The notes under the pieces are model-generated. The model had not been told where the DNA came from. It saw only the letters and a program-made list of their open reading frames with translations, and did no database searches. Source: an uncultured Oscillospiraceae bacterium (GTDB lineage: Bacteria > Bacillota > Clostridia > Oscillospirales > Oscillospiraceae). Taken from it: a stretch of 32,879 nt of DNA. The stretch covers positions 1 through 32,879 of the forward strand of contig CANPWZ010000021.1 in the NCBI GenBank assembly GCA_947585425.1. Direction: 5' to 3'. Positions 16,198 to 24,406 of the stretch are shown piece by piece. Every line of letters starts with the position of its first letter. Position 1 is the first letter of the stretch. Made by a program: the position numbers and the translations under genes.

Positions 16198-16261
16198 ATT
16201 ATAGCCTGACGCCGGGGCATTTCATGAACGAACCATGAATGATTTGTGAACTATTTGTAAA
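16198..16261 (-). promoter_or_regulatory. Four 11-bp-spaced direct repeats (PhoB/PhoP-box-like) with consensus -10
   Basis: Read on the minus strand: TTTACA (16261-16256), TTCACA (16250-16245), TTCATG (16239-16234), TTCATG (16228-16223), each separated by exactly 5 bases. A 19-bp gap leads to TATAAT (16203-16198). There is no separate -35 box. The 6+5 periodicity with TTnACA units is the known binding pattern of PhoB/PhoP and other OmpR-family regulators, which replace the -35 contact. It drives the two-peptide unit. Confidence 0.65.
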
Positions 16262-16339
16262 TAAGAAATTCGATTTATGCGCTCTTGCAAAAAGAAACAT
16301 GCCACAGCCTGTCCTCTTTGAGGGAAATGCCGAAAATAC

Positions 16340-16375
16340 AAAAACTCCCTGCTCCGACGTTTCGGGAGCAGAGAG
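16340..16375 (-). terminator. Terminator of the ECF S-component gene
   Basis: Minus strand stem CTCTCTGCTCC/GGAGCAGGGAG (16375-16345, one G-T pair) followed by five T (16344-16340). It begins 33 bp after the stop. Confidence 0.85.
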
Positions 16376-16408
16376 CTTTTGCATTTTTTCGATTGGATTC
16401 TTGCAAAT

Positions 16409-17017
16409 TCACGCCAGCAGCCGGTCCAGATGGGCGGCCTTGAGGGCCTTGCACAGGGCCACGCCCAGGATGGGGGCGAAGATGATGGCCAGGGCGCCGT
16501 TCACCAGGGTGGAGGGCAGCTTTTCGATCACGATGGCCCAGCACTGGACGGCGGAGGTAAAACCGCCTTTGACCATCCCGTTGTAGAAAAAGACCTTGAC
16601 GGTGTAGACGATCATATAGGCCACGGCGGCGCAGGCGGCGGACACCAGCTGCGGCGCATAGCCGTCCCGGCTCTTTTTCAGCAGCCGGACGAATACATAG
16701 TACAGCACCAGTCCGGCCACCATGCCGTACAGACCCTTGGTGAAAAAGGTGATAGGGGCCTCGTCCGCGTAGCTGGGCTGGGTCAGGTCGTACAGGAAGG
16801 ACCCGAGGCCGGCGGCCACAAAGCCCCACCAGGGCCCCACCAGGATGCCGGACAGGGCGCACAGGATGTTGGCCAGGGTAAAAGCGGTGACGCCGCCCAC
16901 GGCGATGGGCATGATGATGCGCAGATAATTGCTCAGAAATACCAGGGCCGTCATCATGGCCGTCACGCACAGCTTTGCCACCAGTTTGTTTTGTTTGGAT
17001 TCGTTCACGGGGATCAC
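16409..17017 (-). CDS. ECF transporter S component (substrate-binding membrane subunit)
   Basis: About 202 aa with six predicted membrane segments and the typical S-component opening: KLCVTAMMTALVFLSNYLRI, later GVTAFTLANILCALSGILVGPWWGFVAAGLG and DLTQPSY. S components bind a vitamin or metal and dock on a shared energising module (EcfA, EcfA', EcfT), none of which is nearby. The start is uncertain: a GTG at 17017 is only 3-5 bases from AAGGAA and another GTG three codons in (17008) is about 12 away. The divergent neighbour is a MocR/PdxR-type regulator with overlapping -10 elements. Because such regulators usually sense pyridoxal phosphate, a vitamin B6-related substrate (PdxU-like) is a reasonable inference, not a sequence-based assignment. 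Confidence 0.85.
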   Translation of the reverse strand: MIPVNESKQNKLVAKLCVTAMMTALVFLSNYLRIIMPIAVGGVTAFTLANILCALSGILVGPWWGFVAAGLGSFLYDLTQPSYADEAPITFFTKGLYGMVAGLVLYYVFVRLLKKSRDGYAPQLVSAACAAVAYMIVYTVKVFFYNGMVKGGFTSAVQCWAIVIEKLPSTLVNGALAIIFAPILGVALCKALKAAHLDRLLA

Positions 17018-17035
17018 GCTTCCTTCGATGAAAAC

Positions 17036-17065
17036 TTGACGTTGGCCGACGTTGATGTTATTATA
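17036..17065. promoter_or_regulatory. Divergent promoters with overlapping -10 elements
   Basis: Plus strand: TTGACG (17036-17041), 17-bp spacer, TATTAT (17059-17064) for the MocR-like gene. Minus strand: TATAAT (17065-17060) for the ECF S component, with no good -35. The two -10 hexamers share five bases, so both cannot be occupied at once. Confidence 0.65.
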
Positions 17066-17070
17066 CCCTT

Positions 17071-17096
17071 AACTGGCACCGTTTCCATGCCCAGTT
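17071..17096. promoter_or_regulatory. Dyad between the ECF and MocR genes, candidate operator
   Basis: AACTGG (17071-17076) and CCAGTT (17091-17096) form an inverted repeat just downstream of the MocR -10 and at the -35 region of the ECF promoter. Its position suits autorepression and control of both genes. No experimental basis is visible. Confidence 0.35.
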
Positions 17097-17133
17097 TTCA
17101 TCTTTTTTATGTGGTCAGATGGGAGGAAGATCA

Positions 17134-18513
17134 ATGTCCGCGTCCTTTCCGCTCCCCGTGTTCCACGAGGGGGAGCCCCTGTACGACCAGCTCTACCGGC
17201 ACATCGCCGCCGCCGTCCGGTCCGGGGAGGTCCCGCCGGGGACCAAACTGCCCTCCAAGCGGCGGCTGTGCGCCCTGGCGGGGGTGAGCATGAGCACCGT
17301 GGAGACCGCCTACTCCCTGCTGGCGGCGGAGGGCTACGTGATCGCCCGGCCCCGGAGCGGCTATGTCGTGGCCGATCTCCTGCCCCTGGCCCCGCCCCCC
17401 GCCCCCGATGTGGCCCAGCCGCCGCCGGAGCCCTCCCGCTGGAGGTACGACTGCTCCACCTCCGCGGTGGACGTGTCCGCCTTCCCCTTCTCCTCCTGGG
17501 CCCGCATCACCAAGGAGGCGGTGTATGAGAACCCCGGCCTCCTCCAGCGGGGGCATCCCCAGGGGGACCTGCCTCTGCGGGCGGCCCTGGCCGACCTGCT
17601 GGCCCAGTACCGGGGGGTGCGGTGTACCCCGGACCAGATCGTGGTGGGGGCAGGCGCGGACTATCTGCTGTCCCTGCTGCTCCAGTTGCTGCCGGACTAT
17701 CGGGAGATCGCCCTGGAGGACCCCGGCTATCCCGCCGCCTACGCCGCCGCCCTCCACCACGGCAGGACGGCCCTCCCCATCCCGGTGGACGGGGAGGGGA
17801 TGGACCCGGAGGCCCTGGCGGCGTCCGGGGCGCGGCTGGCCTACGTGACCCCATCCCACCAGTTTCCCCTGGGGGCGACCATGCCCGCCGGAAGGCGGAG
17901 CCGCCTGCTCCACTGGGCCGGGGCGGGGGAGGGGCGCTTTCTCATCGAGGACGACTACGACAGCGAGTTCCGCTATACCTCCCGGCCCATCCCCGCCATG
18001 CAGGGGCTGGACCGGGCGGGGAAGGTGGTGTACATGGGCACCTTCTCCCGGTCCATCGCCCCGGCCATCCGCGTGGCCTATATGATCCTGCCGCCCGCCC
18101 TGCTGGAGCGGTACCGGCAGACCTTCCCCCACGCCGCCTGCACCGTGTCCCGGTTCGAGCAGGAGAGCCTCCGGCGGTTCCTGGTGCTGGGGCTCTACGG
18201 GCGGCATCTGCGCCGGACGGGGAACCTCTACCGAAAAAAGAACGCCCTGTTCACCGAAAAGCTGGCGGCCATCCCCGGCGTCACCCTCAGCGGGCAGGAC
18301 GCGGGGCTCCACTTCCTGCTCACCCTGCCCCGGCTCACCGAGGCGGAGCTGGTGGAGCGGGCGGCGGAAAAGTCCGTCCGGGTGGCCCCCCTGAGCCAGT
18401 ACTGCCACGGGGCGGCGCCCCGGCCCTCCACCGTGGTGCTGGGCTACGCCGGGCTCACCGAGGAGGAGCTTACCCGGGCGGCGGAGCTGCTGGCGGAGGC
18501 GTGGGGCGGATAA
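17134..18513 (+). CDS. MocR/PdxR-family regulator (GntR winged helix plus aminotransferase-like domain)
   Basis: 459 aa from the ATG at 17134, with GGGAGGA 7 bases upstream; an ATG at 17119 overlaps that site and is unlikely. Residues about 12-75 are a GntR winged helix (LYDQLYRHIAAAVRSGE, PPGTKLPSKRRLC, STVETAYSLLAAEGYV). From about 105 on it is a fold-type-I aminotransferase-like domain (EDPGYPAAY, IEDDYDSEFRY). Members normally hold pyridoxal phosphate on a lysine in GTFSK; here codon 306 is Arg (GTFSRSIAPAIR), so the internal Schiff base cannot form at that site. It may bind PLP non-covalently or another ligand. The divergent ECF S component is its most likely target. Confidence 0.9.
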   Translation: MSASFPLPVFHEGEPLYDQLYRHIAAAVRSGEVPPGTKLPSKRRLCALAGVSMSTVETAYSLLAAEGYVIARPRSGYVVADLLPLAPPPAPDVAQPPPEPSRWRYDCSTSAVDVSAFPFSSWARITKEAVYENPGLLQRGHPQGDLPLRAALADLLAQYRGVRCTPDQIVVGAGADYLLSLLLQLLPDYREIALEDPGYPAAYAAALHHGRTALPIPVDGEGMDPEALAASGARLAYVTPSHQFPLGATMPAGRRSRLLHWAGAGEGRFLIEDDYDSEFRYTSRPIPAMQGLDRAGKVVYMGTFSRSIAPAIRVAYMILPPALLERYRQTFPHAACTVSRFEQESLRRFLVLGLYGRHLRRTGNLYRKKNALFTEKLAAIPGVTLSGQDAGLHFLLTLPRLTEAELVERAAEKSVRVAPLSQYCHGAAPRPSTVVLGYAGLTEEELTRAAELLAEAWGG

Positions 18514-18611
18514 AAAACGAAAATCGAAAACGAGTATTCAAGAGTTTAAATTTGAATTTGCAAGATTAAGAGAGTATTTTAAAAAATATTTGAAAAATCC
18601 TCATGTTTTGG

Positions 18612-18640
18612 TTGACATCGGCGGCAGGGGGACTTATAAT
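18612..18640 (+). promoter_or_regulatory. Perfect-consensus promoter of rplM-rpsI with AT-rich upstream tract
   Basis: TTGACA (18612-18617), 17-bp spacer, TATAAT (18635-18640). The preceding 18515-18600 is an AT-rich stretch standing out from the GC-rich surroundings, as expected for an UP-element. A 75-base leader precedes rplM; an L13-type autoregulatory structure there is possible but not demonstrated. Confidence 0.9.
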
Positions 18641-18715
18641 AACGCTTGCGTCCCGGAAACGGGGCCGCGCTGCCATGTTTGAGATCATTTGATTATAAAA
18701 ATGGAGGAAACCGAT

Positions 18716-19147
18716 ATGTCTACCTTTATGGCGAACAAGGCCAACATCGAGCGCAAGTGGTATGTCCTCGATGCCGCCGGCAAGCCTCTGGGCAAGACCG
18801 CTGCCGCCGCCGCCGTGCTGCTGCGGGGCAAGCACAAGCCCGAGTACACCCCCCACGCCGACTGCGGCGACTTTGTCATCGTGGTCAACGCCGACAAGGC
18901 GGTGCTCACCGGCAAGAAGGCCGAGCAGAAGTACTACCGCACCCACTCCGGCTATGTGGGCGGCCTGAAAGAGACCAAGTACCGCATCCTGATGCAGAGC
19001 AAGCCCGAGCTGGCCATGCGCCTGGCGGTGCGCGGCATGATGCCCCGCAACATCGTCACCAAGGACTCCCTCACCCGGCTGAAGATCTACCGCGGCGCCG
19101 AGCATCCCCACGCCGCCCAGAAGCCTGAGCCCTGGACCGTGGAATAA
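18716..19147 (+). CDS. rplM: 50S ribosomal protein L13
   Basis: 143 aa, the family's usual length. The ATG at 18716 has GGAGGAAACC upstream; an in-frame TTG at 18689 is not needed. Conserved L13 segments are clear: ERKWYVLDAAGKPLGKTAA, LLRGKHKPEYTPHADCGDFVIVVNA, YYRTHSGYVGGLKE, AVRGMMPRN and LKIYRGAEHPHAAQKPE. It binds 23S rRNA and is an early assembly protein. It is followed 14 bp later by rpsI, the near-universal bacterial pairing. Confidence 0.98.
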   Translation: MSTFMANKANIERKWYVLDAAGKPLGKTAAAAAVLLRGKHKPEYTPHADCGDFVIVVNADKAVLTGKKAEQKYYRTHSGYVGGLKETKYRILMQSKPELAMRLAVRGMMPRNIVTKDSLTRLKIYRGAEHPHAAQKPEPWTVE

Positions 19148-19161
19148 GGAGGTAACCGACT

Positions 19162-19566
19162 ATGTACAAGAGCAAGAAGCCTTATCATTACGGCACCGGC
19201 CGCCGGAAGTCCTCCGTGGCCCGCGTCCATCTGTTCCCCAACGGCACCGGCGCCATCACCATCAACGGCCGCGACATCGAGGATTACTTCGGCCTGGAGA
19301 CCCTGAAGATGGTGGTCCGCCAGCCCCTGAACACCACCAACACCGTGGGCAAGGTGGACATCACCGCCACGGTCACCGGCGGCGGCGTCACCGGCCAGGC
19401 CGGCGCCCTGCGCCACGGCATCTCCCGCGCCCTGCTGGAGATGGACCCCGAGTTCCGCCCCGCCCTGAAGGCCGCCGGCTTCCTGACCCGCGACCCTCGT
19501 ATGAAGGAGCGCAAGAAGTACGGCCTCAAGGCAGCCCGTCGCGCGCCTCAGTTCAGCAAGCGCTGA
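19162..19566 (+). CDS. rpsI: 30S ribosomal protein S9
   Basis: 134 aa with AAGGAGGT before the ATG. The conserved [20 protein letters not shown] and the C-terminal [14 protein letters not shown]-type tail (here [13 protein letters not shown]) identify S9, whose C-terminal tail reaches the P-site tRNA. Co-transcribed with rplM and ended by the adjacent terminator. Confidence 0.98.
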   Translation: MYKSKKPYHYGTGRRKSSVARVHLFPNGTGAITINGRDIEDYFGLETLKMVVRQPLNTTNTVGKVDITATVTGGGVTGQAGALRHGISRALLEMDPEFRPALKAAGFLTRDPRMKERKKYGLKAARRAPQFSKR

Positions 19567-19585
19567 GTTTTCGAACAAATACGCA

Positions 19586-19622
19586 AAAAAGTCCCGGAAA
19601 GCTCTGCTTTCCGGGACTTTTT
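19586..19622. terminator. Bidirectional terminator between rpsI and the methyltransferase-STAS gene
   Basis: 17-bp perfect stem (19586-19602 with 19606-19622), loop TCT, with A-run on the left and T-run on the right, so it works for both converging genes. Confidence 0.92.
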
Positions 19623-19664
19623 CGCCCTCTTCGCTCACGGGCGGCCTTTTTATAGATTGGTCGG

Positions 19665-20903
19665 TCACCTGATCCTCAGGATGTCGTCGTAGCCCGTCTG
19701 CTCGAAGATGGAGAGGACCAGCTCGTTGGCCCCGGTGACGATCACATGGCCCGTGCCCAGGCGCTTGGTCATGATGAGCAGCACCCGCAGCCCGGCGGAG
19801 GAGATGTACTCCAGGTCCGACATATCCACCGTGGCGGCGGTGAGGGCGTGTTCCCCGGCGATCTTCTCAAAGGCGGCCAGGAAGTCCGGCGCGGTGAGGG
19901 AGTCCACCCGGCCCCGAAGGGCGACGGTGAGCTCCGTGCCGTTCACAGCGGTGTCAACGCCGAATTCGCCGCCCGTCTTCGCCTCGGGCTCGGTCCAGTC
20001 CGGGTCCGGGGTCAGCTCCCAGAGCACCAGGCTCTTGTAGAGCGTCTTCATAGCCTCCCGTTGCTCGGCGCTGAGCTTGGAGAAGACCTTTAGCTCCGGC
20101 ATATAGTCGCCCATGGTGATCTTCTTCACCTTCAGGCCCACTTCTTTCATCAGGGCGTCGGCCGCAGGGGGATCCTCCTGGTGGCCGTAACGGATCACCA
20201 TGTCGTTGTCGCCCACGACCACATCGGCCTGATTGGACAGGGTGACAAAGACGCTGATCACGTTCTTGAAGCCCTCCTCGCCCAGCACGGCCACCAGGGA
20301 ACCTACGGTGCGGTCACCCGCCTCCACGTCCGGGGTGACCCAGCGGCCGCCGAACTCTTTGAGCACCCGGCGGACGTTGGCGCAGAGCTGCCGCACCTCC
20401 GACTGGGTGAGGTAGGTCAGGGTACTCTCACTGGTGAGGCACAGCGGGCCCTTCACGCCGTCCAGAGCGGCGCGCAGGGAGGCGTAGTTGGTGAAGTCCG
20501 CCGCCTTGTATTCCGCGGGGGCGGGGCGGCCCTTCTTGGCCAGCAGCTTTTTCGCAAGCGGGGCCATCTCGTCGATGACGATGGGCAGGTCGCAGCCGAT
20601 GTAGTGCTTTCCCTCCAGCTCCGGGATCAGCGCCCGGGGGGTGTAGCCGCAGCCCAGGTCCACGATGGTCTCCTCCGGCACGGCGGCCAAAAGCTCGGTC
20701 ATCACCTCGTAGCAGGCGTTGACGTTGGCCATCATGCCAAGGCTCAGGGCCTCCTGCTGCTCGTCCTGGAACACAGCGTTGGCCTCGATCTCCAGCTCCC
20801 TTGCCATCACAGCCGCGTCCCGGTCCCCGGCCTCCGCAAGATACACCAGGGTGGATTTGGCGCCATTGAATGAGGGGTTGGTCCGTTCTCTCAGTTCATC
20901 CAT
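19665..20903 (-). CDS. Fusion of SAM-dependent methyltransferase domain and STAS (anti-anti-sigma) domain
   Basis: 412 aa; the ATG has AGGAAGG 8 bases upstream. Residues 1-270 contain a class I methyltransferase with motif I VDLGCGYTPRAL (81-92) and an acidic YIGCDLP strand (101-107); the layout recalls leucine carboxyl methyltransferase/PPM1-type O-methyltransferases. After a linker, residues about 313-412 form a STAS domain with VDMSDLEYISSAGLRVLL (359-376), where S368/S369 occupy the site phosphorylated in SpoIIAA/RsbV-type antagonists. The pairing of methyltransferase and STAS in one chain is unusual. It has its own promoter and lies just downstream of an ABC transporter gene whose C-terminus resembles an RsbW kinase domain, so a partner-switching interaction is a plausible inference. 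Confidence 0.85.
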   Translation of the reverse strand: MDELRERTNPSFNGAKSTLVYLAEAGDRDAAVMARELEIEANAVFQDEQQEALSLGMMANVNACYEVMTELLAAVPEETIVDLGCGYTPRALIPELEGKHYIGCDLPIVIDEMAPLAKKLLAKKGRPAPAEYKAADFTNYASLRAALDGVKGPLCLTSESTLTYLTQSEVRQLCANVRRVLKEFGGRWVTPDVEAGDRTVGSLVAVLGEEGFKNVISVFVTLSNQADVVVGDNDMVIRYGHQEDPPAADALMKEVGLKVKKITMGDYMPELKVFSKLSAEQREAMKTLYKSLVLWELTPDPDWTEPEAKTGGEFGVDTAVNGTELTVALRGRVDSLTAPDFLAAFEKIAGEHALTAATVDMSDLEYISSAGLRVLLIMTKRLGTGHVIVTGANELVLSIFEQTGYDDILRIR

Positions 20904-20998
20904 GTTGATGCCTTCCTTTCCGCATTCATGATCGTTTCACGTGCCGGCCGGCTCTGTGTCCGGCCGCTTTGTCCATAGTGGGTTTGAACCAATTTGAT

Positions 20999-21027
20999 AG
21001 TATCGAACCACCCGGCGCGTTTGTCAA
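20999..21027 (-). promoter_or_regulatory. Promoter of the methyltransferase-STAS gene
   Basis: Minus strand: TTGACA (21027-21022), 17-bp spacer, GATACT (21004-20999), about 95 bp before the ATG. Confidence 0.7.
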
Positions 21028-21112
21028 CCGCTTTCCCCTGAACGACACAAATACGACCTGAATGACACCGGCCGCCCGGACGCGTGACCGGCCATGGACG
21101 CCCGCCGACAAA

Positions 21113-21144
21113 CGGGAAGGCCCCCCGGATGGGGAGCCTTCCCG
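21113..21144. terminator. Hairpin after the ABC transporter gene
   Basis: Stem 21113-21125 with 21131-21144, one mismatch, 26 bp after the ABC stop on the minus strand. The T-run on the minus side is modest (TTTG); a better one (TTTTT) lies on the plus side. Confidence 0.65.
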
Positions 21145-21169
21145 CTGTTTTTCGTATCGGCGCGGAGGA

Positions 21170-23845
21170 TCAGATGGTGAAGATGAGGCGGTTCACGCCG
21201 TCGGCATAGGTGTGCTCATAGCTCTGGACGGCGGCCTTCACCAGCTTGACGGACAGCTCGTCGCCGTCCCGCATGGGGTCGAAGTCGGCGCCGCTCCAGG
21301 TGAAGCGCATCTCCAGCCGGTCCTCGCTCTCCGAGTACTCCACGGAGATCGTGACCGGGAAGGAGCCTCCGGCGCGGGGGACGATGCTCTGGGCCAGGAT
21401 CTCCTCGTACACGCTCTGCATGGCCAGCACCCGCCTGCGGCCCAGAAAGTTCTTTTCGCCGAACTGACGGATGCTCTCCGTCTGGCCGATGAAGTCGTAA
21501 TCCGGGGACTGGGCGGAGAGGGAAAGGGTCTTGAGCCGCTGGATGAAGATCCGGGTCCGATCCCGCCTGGGGTGGTCGAAGATCTCCTCCGGGGAACCCT
21601 CCTCGAAGATGACGCCCTGGTCCATGTAGAACACGCGGGTGGACACGTCGCGGGCGAACTGCATCTCGTGGGTGACGATGAGCATGGTGAGGCCGTCCGC
21701 CGCCAGCTGCTTCATGACGCTCAGCACTTCGCCTATCATGGTGGGGTCAAGGGCGCTGGTGGGCTCGTCGAAGAGGACCACCTCCGGCTCCATGGCCAGG
21801 GTGCGGGCGATGGCCACGCGCTGGCGCTGGCCGCCGGAGAGCTCGTCGGGGTAGCGGTCGGCCTTCTCCGCCAGGCCCACCATGCGCAGCAGACGCATGG
21901 CGTTTGCCGCCGCGTCCTGTTCCGGCACGCCCTTCAGCAGCATGGGGCCCAGAATGATGTTCTCCACCACCGTGAGATGGCCGAACAGGTTGAAGGACTG
22001 GAACACCATGCCCATCTTCCGGCGCGCGGCGCTGAGCTGGGAGGGCTTGGCCGTGGTCATCTCCTGCCCGAAGGCCAGGATGCTGCCCCGGGTGGGGGCC
22101 TCCAGCCGGTTCAGGCAGCGGAGGAGCGTGCTCTTGCCGGTGCCCGAGGGACCGATGATGGTGACCACGTCGCCCTTGCGTATCTCGGCGTTCACGTCTT
22201 TCAGCGGCGTCACGTTGGGGTACGCCTTCATGAGGTGGGAGATGGTGATGACGGGCCCGTCCGTGTCCGCGCCCGCGAGACGGGCGGGCGCGGGGGCGGC
22301 GGCGTCCGCCGCGGCGTAGACCTTCCGGGGCCGGCGCCTGGGGTCCAGCCGCCCCTCCAGTATGCTCAGCGCCGAGGTCAGGACCCAGGCCAGCAGGAAG
22401 TAGATCAGCGCCGAAGTCAGCAGGGGGAAGAGCGCGTCGAAGGTGCGGGTGCGGATCAGGTCGGTCACCTTCGTCAGGTCCTGCACCGCGATGTAGCCCA
22501 CGATGGAGGTCATCTTCACCATGGAGATGAACTCGCCCCGGTAGACGGGAAGGATGTGCCGGGCCGCCTGGGGAGCGATGATCTTCGTGAAGGTCCTCAC
22601 CCGGTCGAAGCCGAGGGCCTCGGCCGCCTCCCATTGGCCCTTGTCCACGGCGGCGATGCCCGCGCGCATCATCTCGGACACATAGGCCCCGAAGTTGATG
22701 GAGAAGGCCACGATGGCCACCGCCACGCCGCTGATGCTCACGCCGATGAATACGATGTAGTACAGCACCATCAGCAGCACCAGGATCGGGATGCCCTGGA
22801 CGATGCCTACCAGGCACGCCGCGATGGCGGAGAGGATACGGAAGCGGCTCCGGCGCGCCATGCACAGGCCGAAGCCCAGCACGGTGCCGAACAGGGCGGA
22901 GCACAGGGAGATGATCGCCGTGACGCCCAGGCCGGAGAGGATCATCTGCCAGCGGTTCTCCCGGATGAAGGTCTTTTCAAAGCTGTCGGACAGCCACTCC
23001 CAAAAGTTGGCGTTCCCCGCGCCGCTGTCGCCGGATCGGACCAGGATGGCCGTCTCCGAGGTGTAGATGGGGTCGGAGAAGTCGATGAGCTCCTGGCGCT
23101 CCGGGGTGACGTTCAGGTTGGTCATGACGCAGTCGATGACGCCTGTCTGGGCCGCGGCGATGACGCCGTCAAAGTCGTAGAGCCTGAACTCGACCCCCGT
23201 TCCCAGCCAGGACGCCAGGCGGGTGGCCATCTCGATGTCGAAGCCCCAGACCCGGTTGTCCTTGTAGTAGCTGAAGGGCTGCACGAACCCGGTGGTCCCC
23301 ACCGTCAGCGTGATCTCCGGGTCCTCGGGCAGGGGGATGTCGGGCATGGTCTCGTCCGCCTGATCGATCCACCGGCTCCTCATATCCTCCAGCGTCCCGT
23401 CCGCCTTGATGGAGTCCAAAAACGCGTTTATTTTCTCCCGCAGGCCGGGGATGTCCGTCCTGCGGGACACGCCGATGGCGATGTCCGTGATGTCCCCCAG
23501 GGTCTCATCCAGGACTTTGACCCCCGTGAGGCCCCCGGACAGGGCGTAGCGGAGCATGGTGGCGTCGAAGGCGAAGGCGTCCAGCTTTCCCTGCTGCACC
23601 GCCAGATACGCGGTGGAGCTGTCAGAGTAGCGGCTGACGGTCACGTTGTGGAAGTTTTTGCTCACCGCCGTGTCGCCGGAGGAGCCCATGGCCACGCCCA
23701 CGGTGCGCCCCGGCTGGTCCAGCTCCGCCAGCGTCGTGATGACGCCGCCCTTCTCTCCGCAGCCCGCCATCAGGCAGACCAGCGCCAGGACCGTGAGCGC
23801 CAGCGCGGCTGCCCGCGCCCATTTGGAATATCCCTTCATTCTCAT
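21170..23845 (-). CDS. One-polypeptide amino-acid ABC importer (permuted binding domain, permease, ATPase) with RsbW-like C-terminal domain
   Basis: 891 aa lipoprotein-anchored fusion. The start may be 23845 or the ATG two codons in. Residues 1-29 form a lipoprotein signal ending in LMAGC (C29). Residues about 35-165 match the second lobe of SBP_3 amino-acid binding proteins ([20 protein letters not shown] to [12 protein letters not shown]). Residues about 177-272 match the first lobe ([30 protein letters not shown]), so the lobes are in reverse order. Residues 300-495 are a HisM/GlnP-like permease with an EAA loop (406-433). Residues 531-770 are the ATPase: Walker A GPSGTGKS (565-572), Q616, LSGGQ (669-673), Walker B (689-695), H726. 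Residues 780-891 resemble a degenerate RsbW-type HATPase ([11 protein letters not shown], a NRLIFTI end) without the key Asn and DxGxP. Confidence 0.88.
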   Translation of the reverse strand: MRMKGYSKWARAAALALTVLALVCLMAGCGEKGGVITTLAELDQPGRTVGVAMGSSGDTAVSKNFHNVTVSRYSDSSTAYLAVQQGKLDAFAFDATMLRYALSGGLTGVKVLDETLGDITDIAIGVSRRTDIPGLREKINAFLDSIKADGTLEDMRSRWIDQADETMPDIPLPEDPEITLTVGTTGFVQPFSYYKDNRVWGFDIEMATRLASWLGTGVEFRLYDFDGVIAAAQTGVIDCVMTNLNVTPERQELIDFSDPIYTSETAILVRSGDSGAGNANFWEWLSDSFEKTFIRENRWQMILSGLGVTAIISLCSALFGTVLGFGLCMARRSRFRILSAIAACLVGIVQGIPILVLLMVLYYIVFIGVSISGVAVAIVAFSINFGAYVSEMMRAGIAAVDKGQWEAAEALGFDRVRTFTKIIAPQAARHILPVYRGEFISMVKMTSIVGYIAVQDLTKVTDLIRTRTFDALFPLLTSALIYFLLAWVLTSALSILEGRLDPRRRPRKVYAAADAAAPAPARLAGADTDGPVITISHLMKAYPNVTPLKDVNAEIRKGDVVTIIGPSGTGKSTLLRCLNRLEAPTRGSILAFGQEMTTAKPSQLSAARRKMGMVFQSFNLFGHLTVVENIILGPMLLKGVPEQDAAANAMRLLRMVGLAEKADRYPDELSGGQRQRVAIARTLAMEPEVVLFDEPTSALDPTMIGEVLSVMKQLAADGLTMLIVTHEMQFARDVSTRVFYMDQGVIFEEGSPEEIFDHPRRDRTRIFIQRLKTLSLSAQSPDYDFIGQTESIRQFGEKNFLGRRRVLAMQSVYEEILAQSIVPRAGGSFPVTISVEYSESEDRLEMRFTWSGADFDPMRDGDELSVKLVKAAVQSYEHTYADGVNRLIFTI

Positions 23846-23872
23846 TCGTCCCCCTATATTTTCGTATGGTTC

Positions 23873-23901
23873 ATTATATTATGCCTCTCATAAATTGACA
23901 A
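23873..23901 (-). promoter_or_regulatory. Promoter of the ABC transporter gene
   Basis: Minus strand: TTGTCA (23901-23896), 17-bp spacer, TATAAT (23878-23873), 28 bp before the start codon. Confidence 0.75.
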
Positions 23902-23923
23902 GCACATTCTGCCCCGCGCGCGC

Positions 23924-23955
23924 AAAAAAGGACCCGTGGAACTCCACGGGTCCTT
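23924..23955 (-). terminator. Terminator of rplJ-rplL
   Basis: Minus strand stem AAGGACCCGTGGA with its complement (23955-23928), then six T (23929-23924). It ends the transcript 24 bp after rplL, so no rpoB is joined to it. Confidence 0.9.
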
Positions 23956-23978
23956 TCTCAGTGATGGGGATGACTGGA

Positions 23979-24359
23979 TCACTTCAGCTCCACCTTGGCG
24001 CCGGCCTCTTCCAGCTTCTTCTTCAGCTCCTCGGCCTCGTCCTTGCCCACGGCCTCTTTCAGGGTCTTGGGAGCGCCCTCGACCGTGGCCTTGGCCTCGG
24101 CCAGGCCCTGGCCGGTGATCTCGCGGACGACCTTGATGACCTTGATCTTGGCGGCGGCGTCGAAGCTGGCCAGGACCACGTCGAACTCGGTCTTCTCCTC
24201 CTCGGCGGGAGCGGCGCCGGCGGCGCCGGCGGCGGGGGCGGCCATGGCGGCGGCGGAAACGCCGAACTCTTCCTCCAGGGCCTTGACGAGCTCATTGAGC
24301 TCCAGAACGGTGAGGCTCTTGTACTCCTCGACCAGTTTGCTGATCTTTTCGCTAGCCAT
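23979..24359 (-). CDS. rplL: 50S ribosomal protein L7/L12
   Basis: 126 aa, ATG with AGGAGGT upstream. The N-terminal dimerisation segment ([20 protein letters not shown]), the Ala/Pro hinge (about 36-52) and the C-terminal factor-binding domain ([41 protein letters not shown]) are intact. It forms the stalk that recruits translation factors, held by L10. Last gene of its unit. Confidence 0.98.
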   Translation of the reverse strand: MASEKISKLVEEYKSLTVLELNELVKALEEEFGVSAAAMAAPAAGAAGAAPAEEEKTEFDVVLASFDAAAKIKVIKVVREITGQGLAEAKATVEGAPKTLKEAVGKDEAEELKKKLEEAGAKVELK

Positions 24360-24406
24360 AATGATGTTTACCTCCTAAAAGATTATGTTTTTTTGATGTG
24401 TGCCGC

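Noticed and set aside
18641-18715. L13-type autoregulatory leader
   Set aside because: The leader is of suitable length but I cannot recognise the conserved structure, so no feature is claimed.
21062-23893. 943-codon frame opposite the ABC transporter gene
   Set aside because: It is rich in His, Gly and Ala without any domain, which is the usual antisense shadow in GC-rich DNA. Similar shadows opposite the MATE, SDR, ZIP, carboxypeptidase and acetate kinase genes were dropped for the same reason.
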